From the NCBI GenBank assembly GCA_002694985.1, contig NZNS01000002.1, positions 119,463-183,462 of the forward strand: DNA of 64,000 nucleotides, in the 5' to 3' direction. The notes beneath the pieces are model-generated. The model made no database searches, had not been told where the DNA came from, and saw nothing but the letters and a program-made list of their open reading frames with translations. Shown piece after piece: positions 35,999 through 44,729 of the stretch. How positions within the stretch are numbered: the first letter of the stretch is position 1; each line of letters starts with the position of its first letter. The translations under genes were made by a program, and so were the position numbers. This DNA is from Parvibaculum sp. (GTDB lineage: Bacteria; Pseudomonadota; Alphaproteobacteria; Parvibaculales; Parvibaculaceae).

Positions 35999-37788
35999 CA
36001 CAACCGAGCCCGTCGCAGATAGTCCCCAATCCAGATTCCACACCGGCCAATTCGGAAGCGCTGGGCCTTGAGGCCTTCCGCTCGATCGACCGCATGCGCG
36101 AGGCGCTGAGCGCGCAGTTCACCGCCGGCCTCTCACCCCAGGCCCTGGCGCTCGCCTTCTTCGACTGGTCGATCCATCTCGCCGCGGCGCCGGGCAAGCG
36201 CGCCGAGCTCGCCTACAAGGCTGGCCGCAAGGCGGGCCGTCTGCTGGCGCATCTCGCCGCCACGGCGCCGGACGTCAATGCTCCGCCCTGCATTCAGCCT
36301 CTGCCGGGGGATTATCGCTTCAGCGACGAGAGCTGGCGTCAATTCCCCTTCAAAATCTGGTCCCAGGCCTTCCTGCTGAACCAGCAATGGTGGCACAACG
36401 TCACGCATGAGGTTCCAGGCGTGACGCCGCACCACGAGGACGTGGTGTCCTTCACGGCGCGTCAGCTGCTCGATATGGCGTCGCCCTCCAATAACCCGTT
36501 CACCAATCCCGAGATCCTCGCGAAGATGCAGGAGACCGGCGGCGCCAACCTTGTCCAGGGCTTCCAGAATTGGATCGAGGATACCGGCCGGCTGGTGACC
36601 GGGCAGCCTCCGGTCGGGACGGAGGACTTCGTCGTCGGCCGCGACGTCGCGGTCACGCCCGGCAAGGTGGTCTACCGCAACCATCTGATCGAGCTGATCC
36701 AGTATGCGCCCACGACCGAAACAGTCCGCCCCGAGCCGATCCTGATCGTGCCGGCCTGGATCATGAAATACTACATCCTCGACCTGTCGCCGCAGAACTC
36801 GCTGATCCGCCATCTCGTGGCGCAGGGACACACGGTATTCTGCATTTCCTGGCGCAACCCGACCGAGCAGGACCGGGAGCTCAGCCTCGACGACTACCGG
36901 CGCCTGGGGGTGATGGCGGCGCTGGAAGCAGTCGGAGCTATCGTGCCCGACCGGAAGATCCATGCGGCGGGCTATTGCCTGGGCGGGACACTGCTCTCGG
37001 TCGCAGCGGCGGCGATGGCGAAGGCCCGAGACGCTCGCCTTGCCTCGCTGACGCTGCTCGCGGCACAGACCGACTTCAGCGAACCGGGCGAGCTCGCACT
37101 CTTCATCGACCACAGCCAGTTGCACTATCTCGACAGTATGATGTGGAATCGCGGCTATCTGGCCGCCGACCAGATGGCCGGCGCCTTCCAGCTCCTGCGC
37201 TCCAACGACCTGATCTGGTCGCGCCTTGTGCACGATTACCTGATGGGCGAGCGCACGCCGATGATCGACCTGATGGCGTGGAACGCCGATTCCACCCGCA
37301 TGCCCTACCGCATGCATGCGGAATATCTGCAGAAGCTCTATCTCGACAACGAGCTGGCCGTCGGCCGTCTGATGGTGGAGGGCCGCCCGGCCGCCCTGCA
37401 AAACATCCGCACGCCGCTCTTCGTGGTCGGCACGGAGCGTGATCATGTCGCGCCCTGGCGCTCCGTCTACAAGATCCACTACCTGACGGATGCCGACGTC
37501 ACCTTCGTGTTGACGAGCGGCGGGCACAATGCCGGCATCGTGAGCGAGCCGGGCCATCCCCGCCGGCGCTTTCGCATCGCGACCAAGGCCCACGAAGACC
37601 CGATTCTCGGCCCGGACGAATGGGTCGAGAACGCGACGTCTCATGACGGATCGTGGTGGATAAGCTGGGTGGAGTGGCTCGCGGCGCAGTCCGCCGACGA
37701 TCGCGTCTCGCCACCCGCCATGGGCAATGCCGAAAAGGGCCTCGTCCCGCTCGACGACGCCCCCGGCGCCTATGTCCTGCAACGCTGA
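35995..37788 (+). CDS. phaC: Polyhydroxyalkanoate synthase (class I PhaC)
   Basis: 597 residues. N-terminal PhaC domain with FWNQ-like segments (LNQQWWHNVTHEVPGVTPHH), then the alpha/beta fold with nucleophile Cys in the lipase-box-like GYCLGGT (C328), the Asp region GTERDHVAPWRSVYKIH and the His in TSGGHNAGIVSEPG. All three catalytic positions are present. It polymerises (R)-3-hydroxyacyl-CoA into storage granules. The gene follows tetR by ATGA overlap and precedes the maoC-pta fusion by seven bases. No phaA or phaB is nearby, so monomers must come from the host or from the MaoC domain downstream. Confidence 0.93.
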   Translation: MTQPSPSQIVPNPDSTPANSEALGLEAFRSIDRMREALSAQFTAGLSPQALALAFFDWSIHLAAAPGKRAELAYKAGRKAGRLLAHLAATAPDVNAPPCIQPLPGDYRFSDESWRQFPFKIWSQAFLLNQQWWHNVTHEVPGVTPHHEDVVSFTARQLLDMASPSNNPFTNPEILAKMQETGGANLVQGFQNWIEDTGRLVTGQPPVGTEDFVVGRDVAVTPGKVVYRNHLIELIQYAPTTETVRPEPILIVPAWIMKYYILDLSPQNSLIRHLVAQGHTVFCISWRNPTEQDRELSLDDYRRLGVMAALEAVGAIVPDRKIHAAGYCLGGTLLSVAAAAMAKARDARLASLTLLAAQTDFSEPGELALFIDHSQLHYLDSMMWNRGYLAADQMAGAFQLLRSNDLIWSRLVHDYLMGERTPMIDLMAWNADSTRMPYRMHAEYLQKLYLDNELAVGRLMVEGRPAALQNIRTPLFVVGTERDHVAPWRSVYKIHYLTDADVTFVLTSGGHNAGIVSEPGHPRRRFRIATKAHEDPILGPDEWVENATSHDGSWWISWVEWLAAQSADDRVSPPAMGNAEKGLVPLDDAPGAYVLQR

Positions 37789-37795
37789 GGATCCG

Positions 37796-39199
37796 ATGGA
37801 CCGGAGCATCCTCACGAACCGCACTTTCGACGAACTCGCGATCGGCGAGAGCGCCTCGCTGGTGCGCATCGTCGGGCGCGACGATATCGATCTCTTCGCC
37901 ACCGTCTCCGGAGACGTGAACCCCGCTCATCTCGACGCTGCGTTCGCCGCGACCGATCTGTTCGGCCATATCGTCGCCCATGGCATGTGGACGGCAGCGC
38001 TCGTTTCGGCCGTGCTCGGCACGAGACTACCAGGTCCAGGCACGATTTATCTCGGCCAGGATCTGCGTTTCAGGAAACCCGTCGCGCCCGGCGATACCAT
38101 CACCGTCACCGTCACGGTGCAGGAGAAGCGGCCGGAGAAGCGGATCGTCCTGCTGGACACACGCTGCGCCAACCAGCGCGGCGAGGAGGTGCTGAGCGGC
38201 ACCGCCACAGTGATCGCGCCCGAGCACCCGATCTCCTGGCCGAGGACGGCCCTGCCGGAGGTCGCGATCCGGCGCAACGACCGCTACGAGGAATTCGTCA
38301 GGCAGGCGCGCGCGCTGCCGGCTCTGCGGACAGCGATCGTGCATCCCTGCTCGCCGGAGGCGATCCTCGCCGCCGTCGAGCTGCGCGACGAGGGGCTGCT
38401 GGAGCCGCTGCTGATCGGCCCCGAGGCGAAGATCCGCGCCGCTGCCGACGCCGCGCAGGTCTCACTCGACGGCCTTGCAATCGAGGCCGTCGCGCACAGC
38501 CACGCCGCCGCAGCGCGGGCCGTCGAGCTCGCTGTGGCCGGCAAGGTCGTGATGCTGATGAAGGGCAGTCTTCACAGCGACGAACTGCTCGCCGCCGTCG
38601 TGGCGGCCGGCTCCGGCCTGAGGACGGAGCGGCGCATCAGCCATGTCTACGCCGTGAGCGTGCCCGCCTATGCCAAGCCGCTGATCGTCACCGATGCCGC
38701 GATCAACATCCAGCCGACGCTCGAGCATAAGCGCGACATCTGCCAGAACGCGATCGACCTGCTGCATATCCTTGGCAACCCCGAGCCGCTCGTCGCGGTT
38801 CTCGCCGCAGTGGAAACGGTCAATGCCGAGATGCCCTCGACGCTCGACGCGGCCGCGCTGACCGTCATGGCCGCGCGCGGACAGATCACCGGTGCGCGCG
38901 TCGACGGGCCGCTCGCCTTCGACAATGCGATCAGCCCTGATGCGGCGCGGACGAAGGGCATCGTCTCTTCGGTCGCCGGACATGCCGACATCCTGCTTGT
39001 GCCCGATCTCGAGGCGGGCAACATGCTGGCGAAGCAGCTCATCTATTTCGCAGGCGCCGATGCCGCCGGGCTCGTGCTCGGGGCGCGCGTGCCGATCATC
39101 CTGACCAGCCGCTCGGATTCGCTGAAGACCCGCATCGCCTCGGCGGCGCTCGCCAAGCTGGTCGCCTCGCGGCGCGCCCCCGGGAACCTGCCCGCATGA
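37796..39199 (+). CDS. Fused MaoC-type enoyl-CoA hydratase / phosphate acetyltransferase
   Basis: 467 residues from the ATG at 37796. Residues 1-150 are a hot-dog MaoC/PhaJ hydratase with the catalytic D40 and H45 in SGDVNPAHLDAAFAATDLFG and VAHGMW. Residues ~165-467 are a phosphate acetyl/butyryltransferase: TAIVHPCSPEAILAAVELRD, MLMKGSLHSDELLAAVV, PLIVTDAAINIQPTL, VDGPLAFDNAIS. One half can supply (R)-3-hydroxyacyl-CoA to PhaC; the other interconverts acetyl-phosphate and acetyl-CoA. Coupled to ackA by ATGA. This fusion is an annotated class in Rhizobiales. Confidence 0.92.
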   Translation: MDRSILTNRTFDELAIGESASLVRIVGRDDIDLFATVSGDVNPAHLDAAFAATDLFGHIVAHGMWTAALVSAVLGTRLPGPGTIYLGQDLRFRKPVAPGDTITVTVTVQEKRPEKRIVLLDTRCANQRGEEVLSGTATVIAPEHPISWPRTALPEVAIRRNDRYEEFVRQARALPALRTAIVHPCSPEAILAAVELRDEGLLEPLLIGPEAKIRAAADAAQVSLDGLAIEAVAHSHAAAARAVELAVAGKVVMLMKGSLHSDELLAAVVAAGSGLRTERRISHVYAVSVPAYAKPLIVTDAAINIQPTLEHKRDICQNAIDLLHILGNPEPLVAVLAAVETVNAEMPSTLDAAALTVMAARGQITGARVDGPLAFDNAISPDAARTKGIVSSVAGHADILLVPDLEAGNMLAKQLIYFAGADAAGLVLGARVPIILTSRSDSLKTRIASAALAKLVASRRAPGNLPA

Positions 39200-40380
39200 C
39201 CGACAGGCTGCTGCTCACCTTCAATGCGGGCTCCTCGACGGTGAAGATCGGCCTGTTCGCGCTGGAACCGGCCGGCGCGCGCCGCATCGGCAAGGGCATG
39301 ATCGACTTCCGCCACGCGCCGCTGCGCTTCTCGCTGAGCGAAGGGCCGGACACCTTCGACATCGCTCTGGAGGCGGCGGAAGACGACGAATTGCACGCGG
39401 TGCTGGCAGAGGCCTTCCATCGCCTCTCCTGGCATTTCGACATGGACAGCGTGGCCGCCATCGGCCATCGCGTCGTGCATGGCGGCGACGGCTTTGCGGG
39501 ACCTGTGCTGCTCGACGACAAAGCCATCGAGGCGATCGATGCGTTGACACCGCTCGCGCCGCTGCACCAGCCGCAGGGCCTGCGGCTGATCCGGGCGCTG
39601 GGGCACCTGCGTCCCGAATTGCCGCAGACCGCCTCCTTCGACACGGCCTTCCATCGCGGTCATGCAGATGTCGTGCGCCGCTTCGCGATCCCGCGCGCGC
39701 TGCACGACCAGGGCATCAAGCGCTACGGCTTCCACGGGCTGTCCTACAAGTTCATCGCGGCGGAGCTGGAGCGGCGCGAGCCCGGCCTTGGCACGGCCAA
39801 AGTCGTCGCCGCCCATCTCGGCAGCGGCGCCAGCCTGTGCGGGCTCGAAGGCGGCGCCAGCCGCGATACCAGCATGGGCTTCTCGGCGCTCGACGGAATT
39901 CCGATGGCGACGCGGTGCGGCGCGCTCGACGCCGGCGTGCTGCTGCACCTGATCGGCACGGAAGGCCGCACTGCGAAGGATGTCGAGGACCTGCTCTACC
40001 GCCGGTCGGGGCTGCTCGGCGTCTCCGGCATCAGCGCCGACAGCCGGGAGCTGCTGGAAAGCAATCGGCCGGAGGCGCAGCAGGCGCTCGACCTCTTCAC
40101 CTTCCGCATCGCGGGCGAGGTCGCGCGACTGGCGACCACGCTGGGCGGGCTCGACGCTATCGTGTTCACCGCCGGCATCGGCGAGCATCAGCCGCGCATC
40201 CGCGCCGATGCGAGCGCCCATCTCGGGTGGCTCGGTCTGGAGCTCGACGAAGCTGCCAACACAGCCAGTGCCGCGCGGATCAGCAGCCCCTCCAGCCGCA
40301 TCGCCGCCTTCGTGATCGCGACCGACGAGGAACGGGTGATCGCCGACGAAGCCCTGTCCATCCTCGCCGTCAGGACCTGA
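39196..40380 (+). CDS. ackA: Acetate kinase
   Basis: 394 residues, about the normal length. N-terminal FNAGSSTVKIGLF (phosphate-binding, N10), the substrate motif GHRVVHGG, then SFDTAFHRGHADVV, YGFHGLSYKFI, and AAHLGSGASLCGLEGG with DTSMGFSALDG. It converts acetyl-phosphate plus ADP to acetate plus ATP, capturing energy from phosphoketolase-made acetyl-phosphate. Overlaps the maoC-pta fusion upstream; four bases separate it from fabI. Confidence 0.95.
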   Translation: MTDRLLLTFNAGSSTVKIGLFALEPAGARRIGKGMIDFRHAPLRFSLSEGPDTFDIALEAAEDDELHAVLAEAFHRLSWHFDMDSVAAIGHRVVHGGDGFAGPVLLDDKAIEAIDALTPLAPLHQPQGLRLIRALGHLRPELPQTASFDTAFHRGHADVVRRFAIPRALHDQGIKRYGFHGLSYKFIAAELERREPGLGTAKVVAAHLGSGASLCGLEGGASRDTSMGFSALDGIPMATRCGALDAGVLLHLIGTEGRTAKDVEDLLYRRSGLLGVSGISADSRELLESNRPEAQQALDLFTFRIAGEVARLATTLGGLDAIVFTAGIGEHQPRIRADASAHLGWLGLELDEAANTASAARISSPSSRIAAFVIATDEERVIADEALSILAVRT

Positions 40381-40384
40381 CCTC

Positions 40385-41158
40385 ATGCGTCCCATCATCG
40401 ATCTTACCGGCAAGCGAGGCCTCGTCGTCGGCATCGCCAACGAGCACAGCATCGCGGCCGGCTGCGCCGCGGCCTTCCGGCAGGCAGGCGCGCAGCTCGC
40501 GGTGACCTATCTCAACGAGAAGGCCCTGCCCTTCGTGCAGCCGGTGGCCGAAGCGGTCGCGGCGCCGATCATCGTGCCCTGCGACGTGCGCGTCCCCGGC
40601 CAGCTCGAAGCCGTGTTCGAGCGCATCGAACGCGACTGGGGCCAGCTCGATTTCCTGCTGCATTCCATCGCCTTCGCGCCGCGCGAGGACCTGCAGACCA
40701 GCCTCGTCAATTGTTCAGCCGAAGGCTTCGCGCTGGCGATGGACGTCTCCTGCCATTCCTTCATCCGCATGGCCAAGCTCGCCGCTCCGCTGATGAAGGA
40801 GGGCGGCGCGCTGCTGACGGTGAGTTTCTACGGCGCCGACCGCGTGATCGAGAACTACAACCTGATGGGTCCGGTGAAGGCTGCGCTGGAATCGAGCGTG
40901 CGCTATCTCGCCGCCGATCTCGCCGCGCGGGGGATCCGCGCCAACACCATCTCGGCCGGCGCCATCAGGACCCGCGCCGCCTCCGGCATCGACCGATTCG
41001 ACGAACTGCTCGACAAGGTGCGCCAGCGCACCCCGGCAAACCGGCTGGTCGGCGTCGAGGATGTCGGCCGCGTCGCCGCCTTCCTCGCTAGCGAGGCCGG
41101 AAGTTCTCTCACCGGCTCGGTCGTCTATGCCGATGGCGGCTTCCACACGGTCGCGTGA
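40385..41158 (+). CDS. fabI: Enoyl-ACP reductase, FabI type
   Basis: 257 residues. NAD-binding opening GKRGLVVGIANEHSIAAGCA, LLHSIAFAPREDL, and the FabI active-site spacing from SFYGADRVIENYN to GPVKAALESS (Tyr and Lys present), then ANTISAGAIRTRAASGI and GSVVYADGGFHTVA. It reduces enoyl-ACP in fatty acid synthesis. The fourth gene of the phaC unit, it is likely a second copy beside a chromosomal fabI. In this setting it could adjust membrane lipids, or divert enoyl chains and redox balance. Confidence 0.92.
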   Translation: MRPIIDLTGKRGLVVGIANEHSIAAGCAAAFRQAGAQLAVTYLNEKALPFVQPVAEAVAAPIIVPCDVRVPGQLEAVFERIERDWGQLDFLLHSIAFAPREDLQTSLVNCSAEGFALAMDVSCHSFIRMAKLAAPLMKEGGALLTVSFYGADRVIENYNLMGPVKAALESSVRYLAADLAARGIRANTISAGAIRTRAASGIDRFDELLDKVRQRTPANRLVGVEDVGRVAAFLASEAGSSLTGSVVYADGGFHTVA

Positions 41159-41192
41159 CGGCGCGATCGAGAGTTCTGCTAGGGAGGTGGCA

Positions 41193-41399
41193 ATGCTCGG
41201 TTGGTTCGCAAGGCTCTCGCTTGCTCTAGCGAGTTGGGTCACGGCGTTTTTTGTCGCCCGCGACGCCGTGAATTTCGGCGTCGTCAACGTCTTCGTCGCC
41301 ATACTCCTCCTGGCGCTCGGTATCGGGTTTCTGGCCTTCTGGCCGATGATGCGCGACGCCTGCCAAACCTTCTACCGAAACCTGAGCCGAAGACCCTGA
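41193..41399 (+). CDS. Small two-helix membrane protein
   Basis: 68 residues starting after AGGGAGGTGGCA. Two hydrophobic helices (about 4-24 and 31-52: VVNVFVAILLLALGIGFLAF) and a short basic tail (YRNLSRRP). No known family. It sits between fabI and an HdeD-like gene on the same strand, so it may be another small stress-linked membrane protein of the island. Confidence 0.65.
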   Translation: MLGWFARLSLALASWVTAFFVARDAVNFGVVNVFVAILLLALGIGFLAFWPMMRDACQTFYRNLSRRP

Positions 41400-41455
41400 G
41401 CCGCCAAGACGAAGCTCAGCTTTCGCAGCAATCGACCTTCCGAAGGAGCCGTTCC

Positions 41456-42025
41456 ATGACATTTCCCTCCGACACGACGCGCCCGAACTCCCTTGGCGAG
41501 GCTCTCGCCCGGGTCCGCTCCAACTGGACCTGGTTTGTCGCGCTGGGCGTCGTGCTGATCCTCAGCGGCTTCGTCGCCGCCGCGAACCTGCTCGCGGCGA
41601 CAGTCGCGTCCATATTCGTGGTGGGCGTGGCGATGATCGCAGGGGGCGCGGCGAACGTCGTTCTGTCCCTCCGCGCCCGGACCTGGAGCCGGTTCTTCCT
41701 CTGGCTGGCCGCCAGCCTGCTGTACGTCGGCGCCGGCATTCTGATCTTTGTGAATCCGCTGCTCGCTTCGGTCATTTTCACCCTGACGACTGCGATAGCA
41801 CTCGTGATCTCGGGCGCGCTGCGCGTCTGGGTCGGACTCTCCGTCCGGCCGAACAACGGCTGGGGCTGGATTGTCGCCTCAGGCGTTCTCGCGTTGATCG
41901 CCGGCCTGATCATTGCCACGGGCTGGCCGGTCAACAGCCTGTGGGTGATCGGCCTGTTCCTGTCGCTCGACCTGCTTCTGCACGGCTGGGCCTACGTGAT
42001 TCTGGGCCTGCGCCTCAAGAGATAA
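41456..42025 (+). CDS. HdeD-family membrane protein
   Basis: 189 residues after a CGAAGGAGCC ribosome site; the frame is open further upstream without homology. Six hydrophobic helices arranged as three pairs, with WTWFVALGVVLILSGFVAAA, FLWLAASLLYVGAGILIF and WGWIVASGVLALIAGLII matching HdeD/DUF308. E. coli HdeD acts in acid resistance; distant relatives often accompany stress and storage genes. Membrane topology is clear, exact function is inferred. Confidence 0.88.
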   Translation: MTFPSDTTRPNSLGEALARVRSNWTWFVALGVVLILSGFVAAANLLAATVASIFVVGVAMIAGGAANVVLSLRARTWSRFFLWLAASLLYVGAGILIFVNPLLASVIFTLTTAIALVISGALRVWVGLSVRPNNGWGWIVASGVLALIAGLIIATGWPVNSLWVIGLFLSLDLLLHGWAYVILGLRLKR

Positions 42026-42050
42026 AGAAGGCACGACGTACGAAGTAACG

Positions 42051-42100
42051 CCTGAAATACATATCATTTCCTCGATCTATCCTGAAACATATCAAATTTC
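42051..42100. promoter_or_regulatory. Two direct-repeated dyads upstream of phosphoketolase
   Basis: CCTGAAATACATATCATTTC (42051-42070) and CCTGAAACATATCAAATTTC (42081-42100) are near-identical, start exactly 30 bases apart, and each contains inverted GAAA(T)...(A)TTTC arms. The surrounding 137-bp gap is AT-rich against a high-GC background. This is a likely operator pair for one regulator. Confidence 0.55.
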
Positions 42101-42162
42101 GAAGGTTCTGCGTCGCATCTTCAAGAAATCAAAAGATATAAAGCAAATGGAAGGACATTCGA

Positions 42163-44544
42163 ATGGTCGTTCAGCGGAAATGTGGAGCAGGCCTCAACGC
42201 TAAGACGCTCGCCGCCATGGACGCGTGGTGGCGCGCAGCGAACTTCCTGTCGGTCGGCCAGATCTATCTGCTCGACAACCCGCTTCTGCGCCGGCCGCTG
42301 AAGATCGAGGACGTGAAGCCGCGCCTGCTCGGCCATTGGGGCACGACGCCTGGGCTCAACTTCATCTACCTCCACCTGAACCGCGTGATCCGCGAGCGCG
42401 ACGTCGACGTGCTCTATGTCGCCGGCCCCGGCCACGGCGCGCCGGGCGTCGTGGCGAGCACCTATCTCGACGGAACCTACAGCGAACTCTACCCCGAGAT
42501 CTCCCGCGACGAGGACGGCGTGCGGAAGCTGTTCCGTCAGTTCTCCTTCCCCGGCGGCATCCCGAGCCACGCCGCGCCCGAGACGCCGGGCTCGATCCAC
42601 GAGGGGGGCGAGCTCGGCTATTCGCTCGCCCACGCCTTCGGGGCTGTGCTCGACAATCCGGACCTGATCGCGGCCTGCGTGGTCGGCGACGGCGAGGCGG
42701 AGACCGGCCCGCTCGCAGCCTCTTGGCACTCGAACAAGCTCCTGAACCCCGCGACCGACGGCGCGGTACTACCGATCTTGCACCTCAACGGCTATAAAAT
42801 CGCGAACCCCACCATCCTCGCCCGTATCAATCCGGAGGAGTCGCGCGCGCTGTTCTTAGGCTACGGCTATGAGCCGATCTTTGTGGAGGGCGACGAGCCC
42901 GACCCGATGCACGAGGCGATGGCGGCGGCACTCGACGAGGCCTTCGACCGGATCCGGGCGATCCAGGACAAGGCGCGCGGCGGAGCCCTCAAGGGGCGGC
43001 CGCGCTGGCCGATGATCGTCTTCCGCAGCCCAAAGGGCTGGACCGGGCCGAAGACCGTCGACGGCCTGAAGACCGAAGGCTTCTGGCGCTCCCATCAGGT
43101 ACCTTTCAGCGACATGGCGAAGGCCGGGCATCTGCAGCTGCTCGAAGACTGGCTGCGCAGCTACCGGCCGGAGGAGCTGTTCGACGAGGCCGGCGCGCTC
43201 CGGCTCGAGATCGCCGCGCTAGCCCCATCAGGCAAAAAGCGCATGAGCGCAAACCCGCACGCCAATGGCGGCGCGCTCAAGAAGCCGCTGAGAATGCCCG
43301 ACTTCACGACCCTCGCCGTCGTAGTGGAGAGGCCCGGGGGCTCCACAGCCGAGGCGACGCGGGTGATGGGCGCCTTCCTGCGCGACGTGATGAAAGCCAA
43401 CCAGGCGAGCCGCAACTTCCGCGTCTTCGGCCCCGACGAGACCGCCTCGAACCGGCTGCAGGCGCTGTTCGAGGTCACGGACCGAGCCTGGAACGCCGAG
43501 ACGATCCCGGAAGACGACCATCTGGCCCTGGACGGCCGCGTCATGGAGATCCTGAGCGAGCATCTCTGCCAGGGCTGGCTCGAAGGCTATCTCCTGACCG
43601 GCCGTCACGGCCTGTTCTCCTGTTACGAGGCTTTCATCCACATTGTCGATTCCATGTTCAACCAGCATGCGAAATGGCTGAAGATGGCCAAGGAGGTGCC
43701 TTGGCGGCGGCCGATCGCCTCGCTGAACTACCTGCTGACCTCCCATGTCTGGCAGCAGGACCATAACGGCTTCAGCCATCAGGACCCCGGCTTCATCGAC
43801 CATGTCGTCAACAAGAAGGCCGATATCGTGCGGGTCTACCTGCCACCCGACGCCAACACCCTGCTCCACGTCACCGATCACTGCCTGCGGAGCTGGGACC
43901 GGATCAACGTCATCGTCGCCGGCAAGGCGCCGTCGCCGCAATGGCTCGACATGGATGCCGCCATCAAGCACTGCACGCAAGGCATCGGCATCTGGGAATG
44001 GGCCAGCAATGATCGCGGCGAAGAGCCCGACGTCGTGATGGCCTGCGCGGGCGACGTGCCGACCCTGGAGACGCTCGCCGCCGTCACCTTGCTGCGCGAG
44101 CATGTCCCGGAGCTGAAGGTGCGCGTCGTCAACGTCGTCGACCTGATGACGCTGCAGCCGAAATCGCAGCATCCCCATGGCTTGACCGACCCGGATTTCG
44201 ACGCGCTGTTCACCACCGACAAGCCCGTGATCTTCGCCTATCACGGCTATCCCTGGCTGATCCACCGGCTCGCCTACAAGCGCACCAACCACGCCAACAT
44301 GCACGTCCGCGGTTACGAGGAGGAGGGCTCGACGACGACGACCTTCGACATGGTCGTGCGCAACCGTCTCGACCGCTTCCATCTCGTTGCCGACGTCATC
44401 GACCGGGTCTCTAAACTCGGGGCGAGCGCCGTCTATGCCAAGCAGGCGATCCGCGACAAGCTGATCGAGCACGGGCGCTATATCCGCGAGCACGGCGTCG
44501 ACATGCCGGAGGTGCGCGACTGGCGCTGGCCTGGAACCGCGTGA
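42163..44544 (+). CDS. xfp: Phosphoketolase (xylulose-5-P/fructose-6-P)
   Basis: 793 residues, full length for the family, with an AATGGAAGGACATTCGA ribosome site. N-terminal [18 protein letters not shown] and [17 protein letters not shown], the TPP-binding [36 protein letters not shown], and the C-terminal [20 protein letters not shown] and [18 protein letters not shown] are diagnostic. It splits sugar phosphates with phosphate to give acetyl-phosphate, feeding Pta and AckA encoded upstream. It is preceded by its own AT-rich promoter region with paired dyads. Confidence 0.96.
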   Translation: MVVQRKCGAGLNAKTLAAMDAWWRAANFLSVGQIYLLDNPLLRRPLKIEDVKPRLLGHWGTTPGLNFIYLHLNRVIRERDVDVLYVAGPGHGAPGVVASTYLDGTYSELYPEISRDEDGVRKLFRQFSFPGGIPSHAAPETPGSIHEGGELGYSLAHAFGAVLDNPDLIAACVVGDGEAETGPLAASWHSNKLLNPATDGAVLPILHLNGYKIANPTILARINPEESRALFLGYGYEPIFVEGDEPDPMHEAMAAALDEAFDRIRAIQDKARGGALKGRPRWPMIVFRSPKGWTGPKTVDGLKTEGFWRSHQVPFSDMAKAGHLQLLEDWLRSYRPEELFDEAGALRLEIAALAPSGKKRMSANPHANGGALKKPLRMPDFTTLAVVVERPGGSTAEATRVMGAFLRDVMKANQASRNFRVFGPDETASNRLQALFEVTDRAWNAETIPEDDHLALDGRVMEILSEHLCQGWLEGYLLTGRHGLFSCYEAFIHIVDSMFNQHAKWLKMAKEVPWRRPIASLNYLLTSHVWQQDHNGFSHQDPGFIDHVVNKKADIVRVYLPPDANTLLHVTDHCLRSWDRINVIVAGKAPSPQWLDMDAAIKHCTQGIGIWEWASNDRGEEPDVVMACAGDVPTLETLAAVTLLREHVPELKVRVVNVVDLMTLQPKSQHPHGLTDPDFDALFTTDKPVIFAYHGYPWLIHRLAYKRTNHANMHVRGYEEEGSTTTTFDMVVRNRLDRFHLVADVIDRVSKLGASAVYAKQAIRDKLIEHGRYIREHGVDMPEVRDWRWPGTA

Positions 44545-44573
44545 GGGCCCGGTGGCGCATCGCTCCTCAGCAC

Positions 44574-44587
44574 CTGATCGAGATCAA
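44574..44587. promoter_or_regulatory. FNR/FixK-like box upstream of the copper-type ATPase
   Basis: CTGATCGAGATCAA matches the FixK/FNR consensus TTGATC-NN-GATCAA in all but the first base. It lies about 143 bases before the ATPase ATG, in the 185-bp gap after phosphoketolase. Confidence 0.6.
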
Positions 44588-44729
44588 GGTCTGCTCCACA
44601 TGAGTTGCGATGCTAGGCACCACTCTTCCGGAAGCAGGAGGAGCCACGCGGGCAGACCTCAACGCGCCTGGACGATAACAAGGGCTGTCGATCCCGGCGA
44701 AATCGGCCATTCCGGGAAAAGGACGCAAC

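Noticed and set aside
36133..37902. A 589-residue minus-strand frame opposite phaC
   Set aside because: No homology, unusual composition, and the plus-strand phaC has all catalytic motifs.
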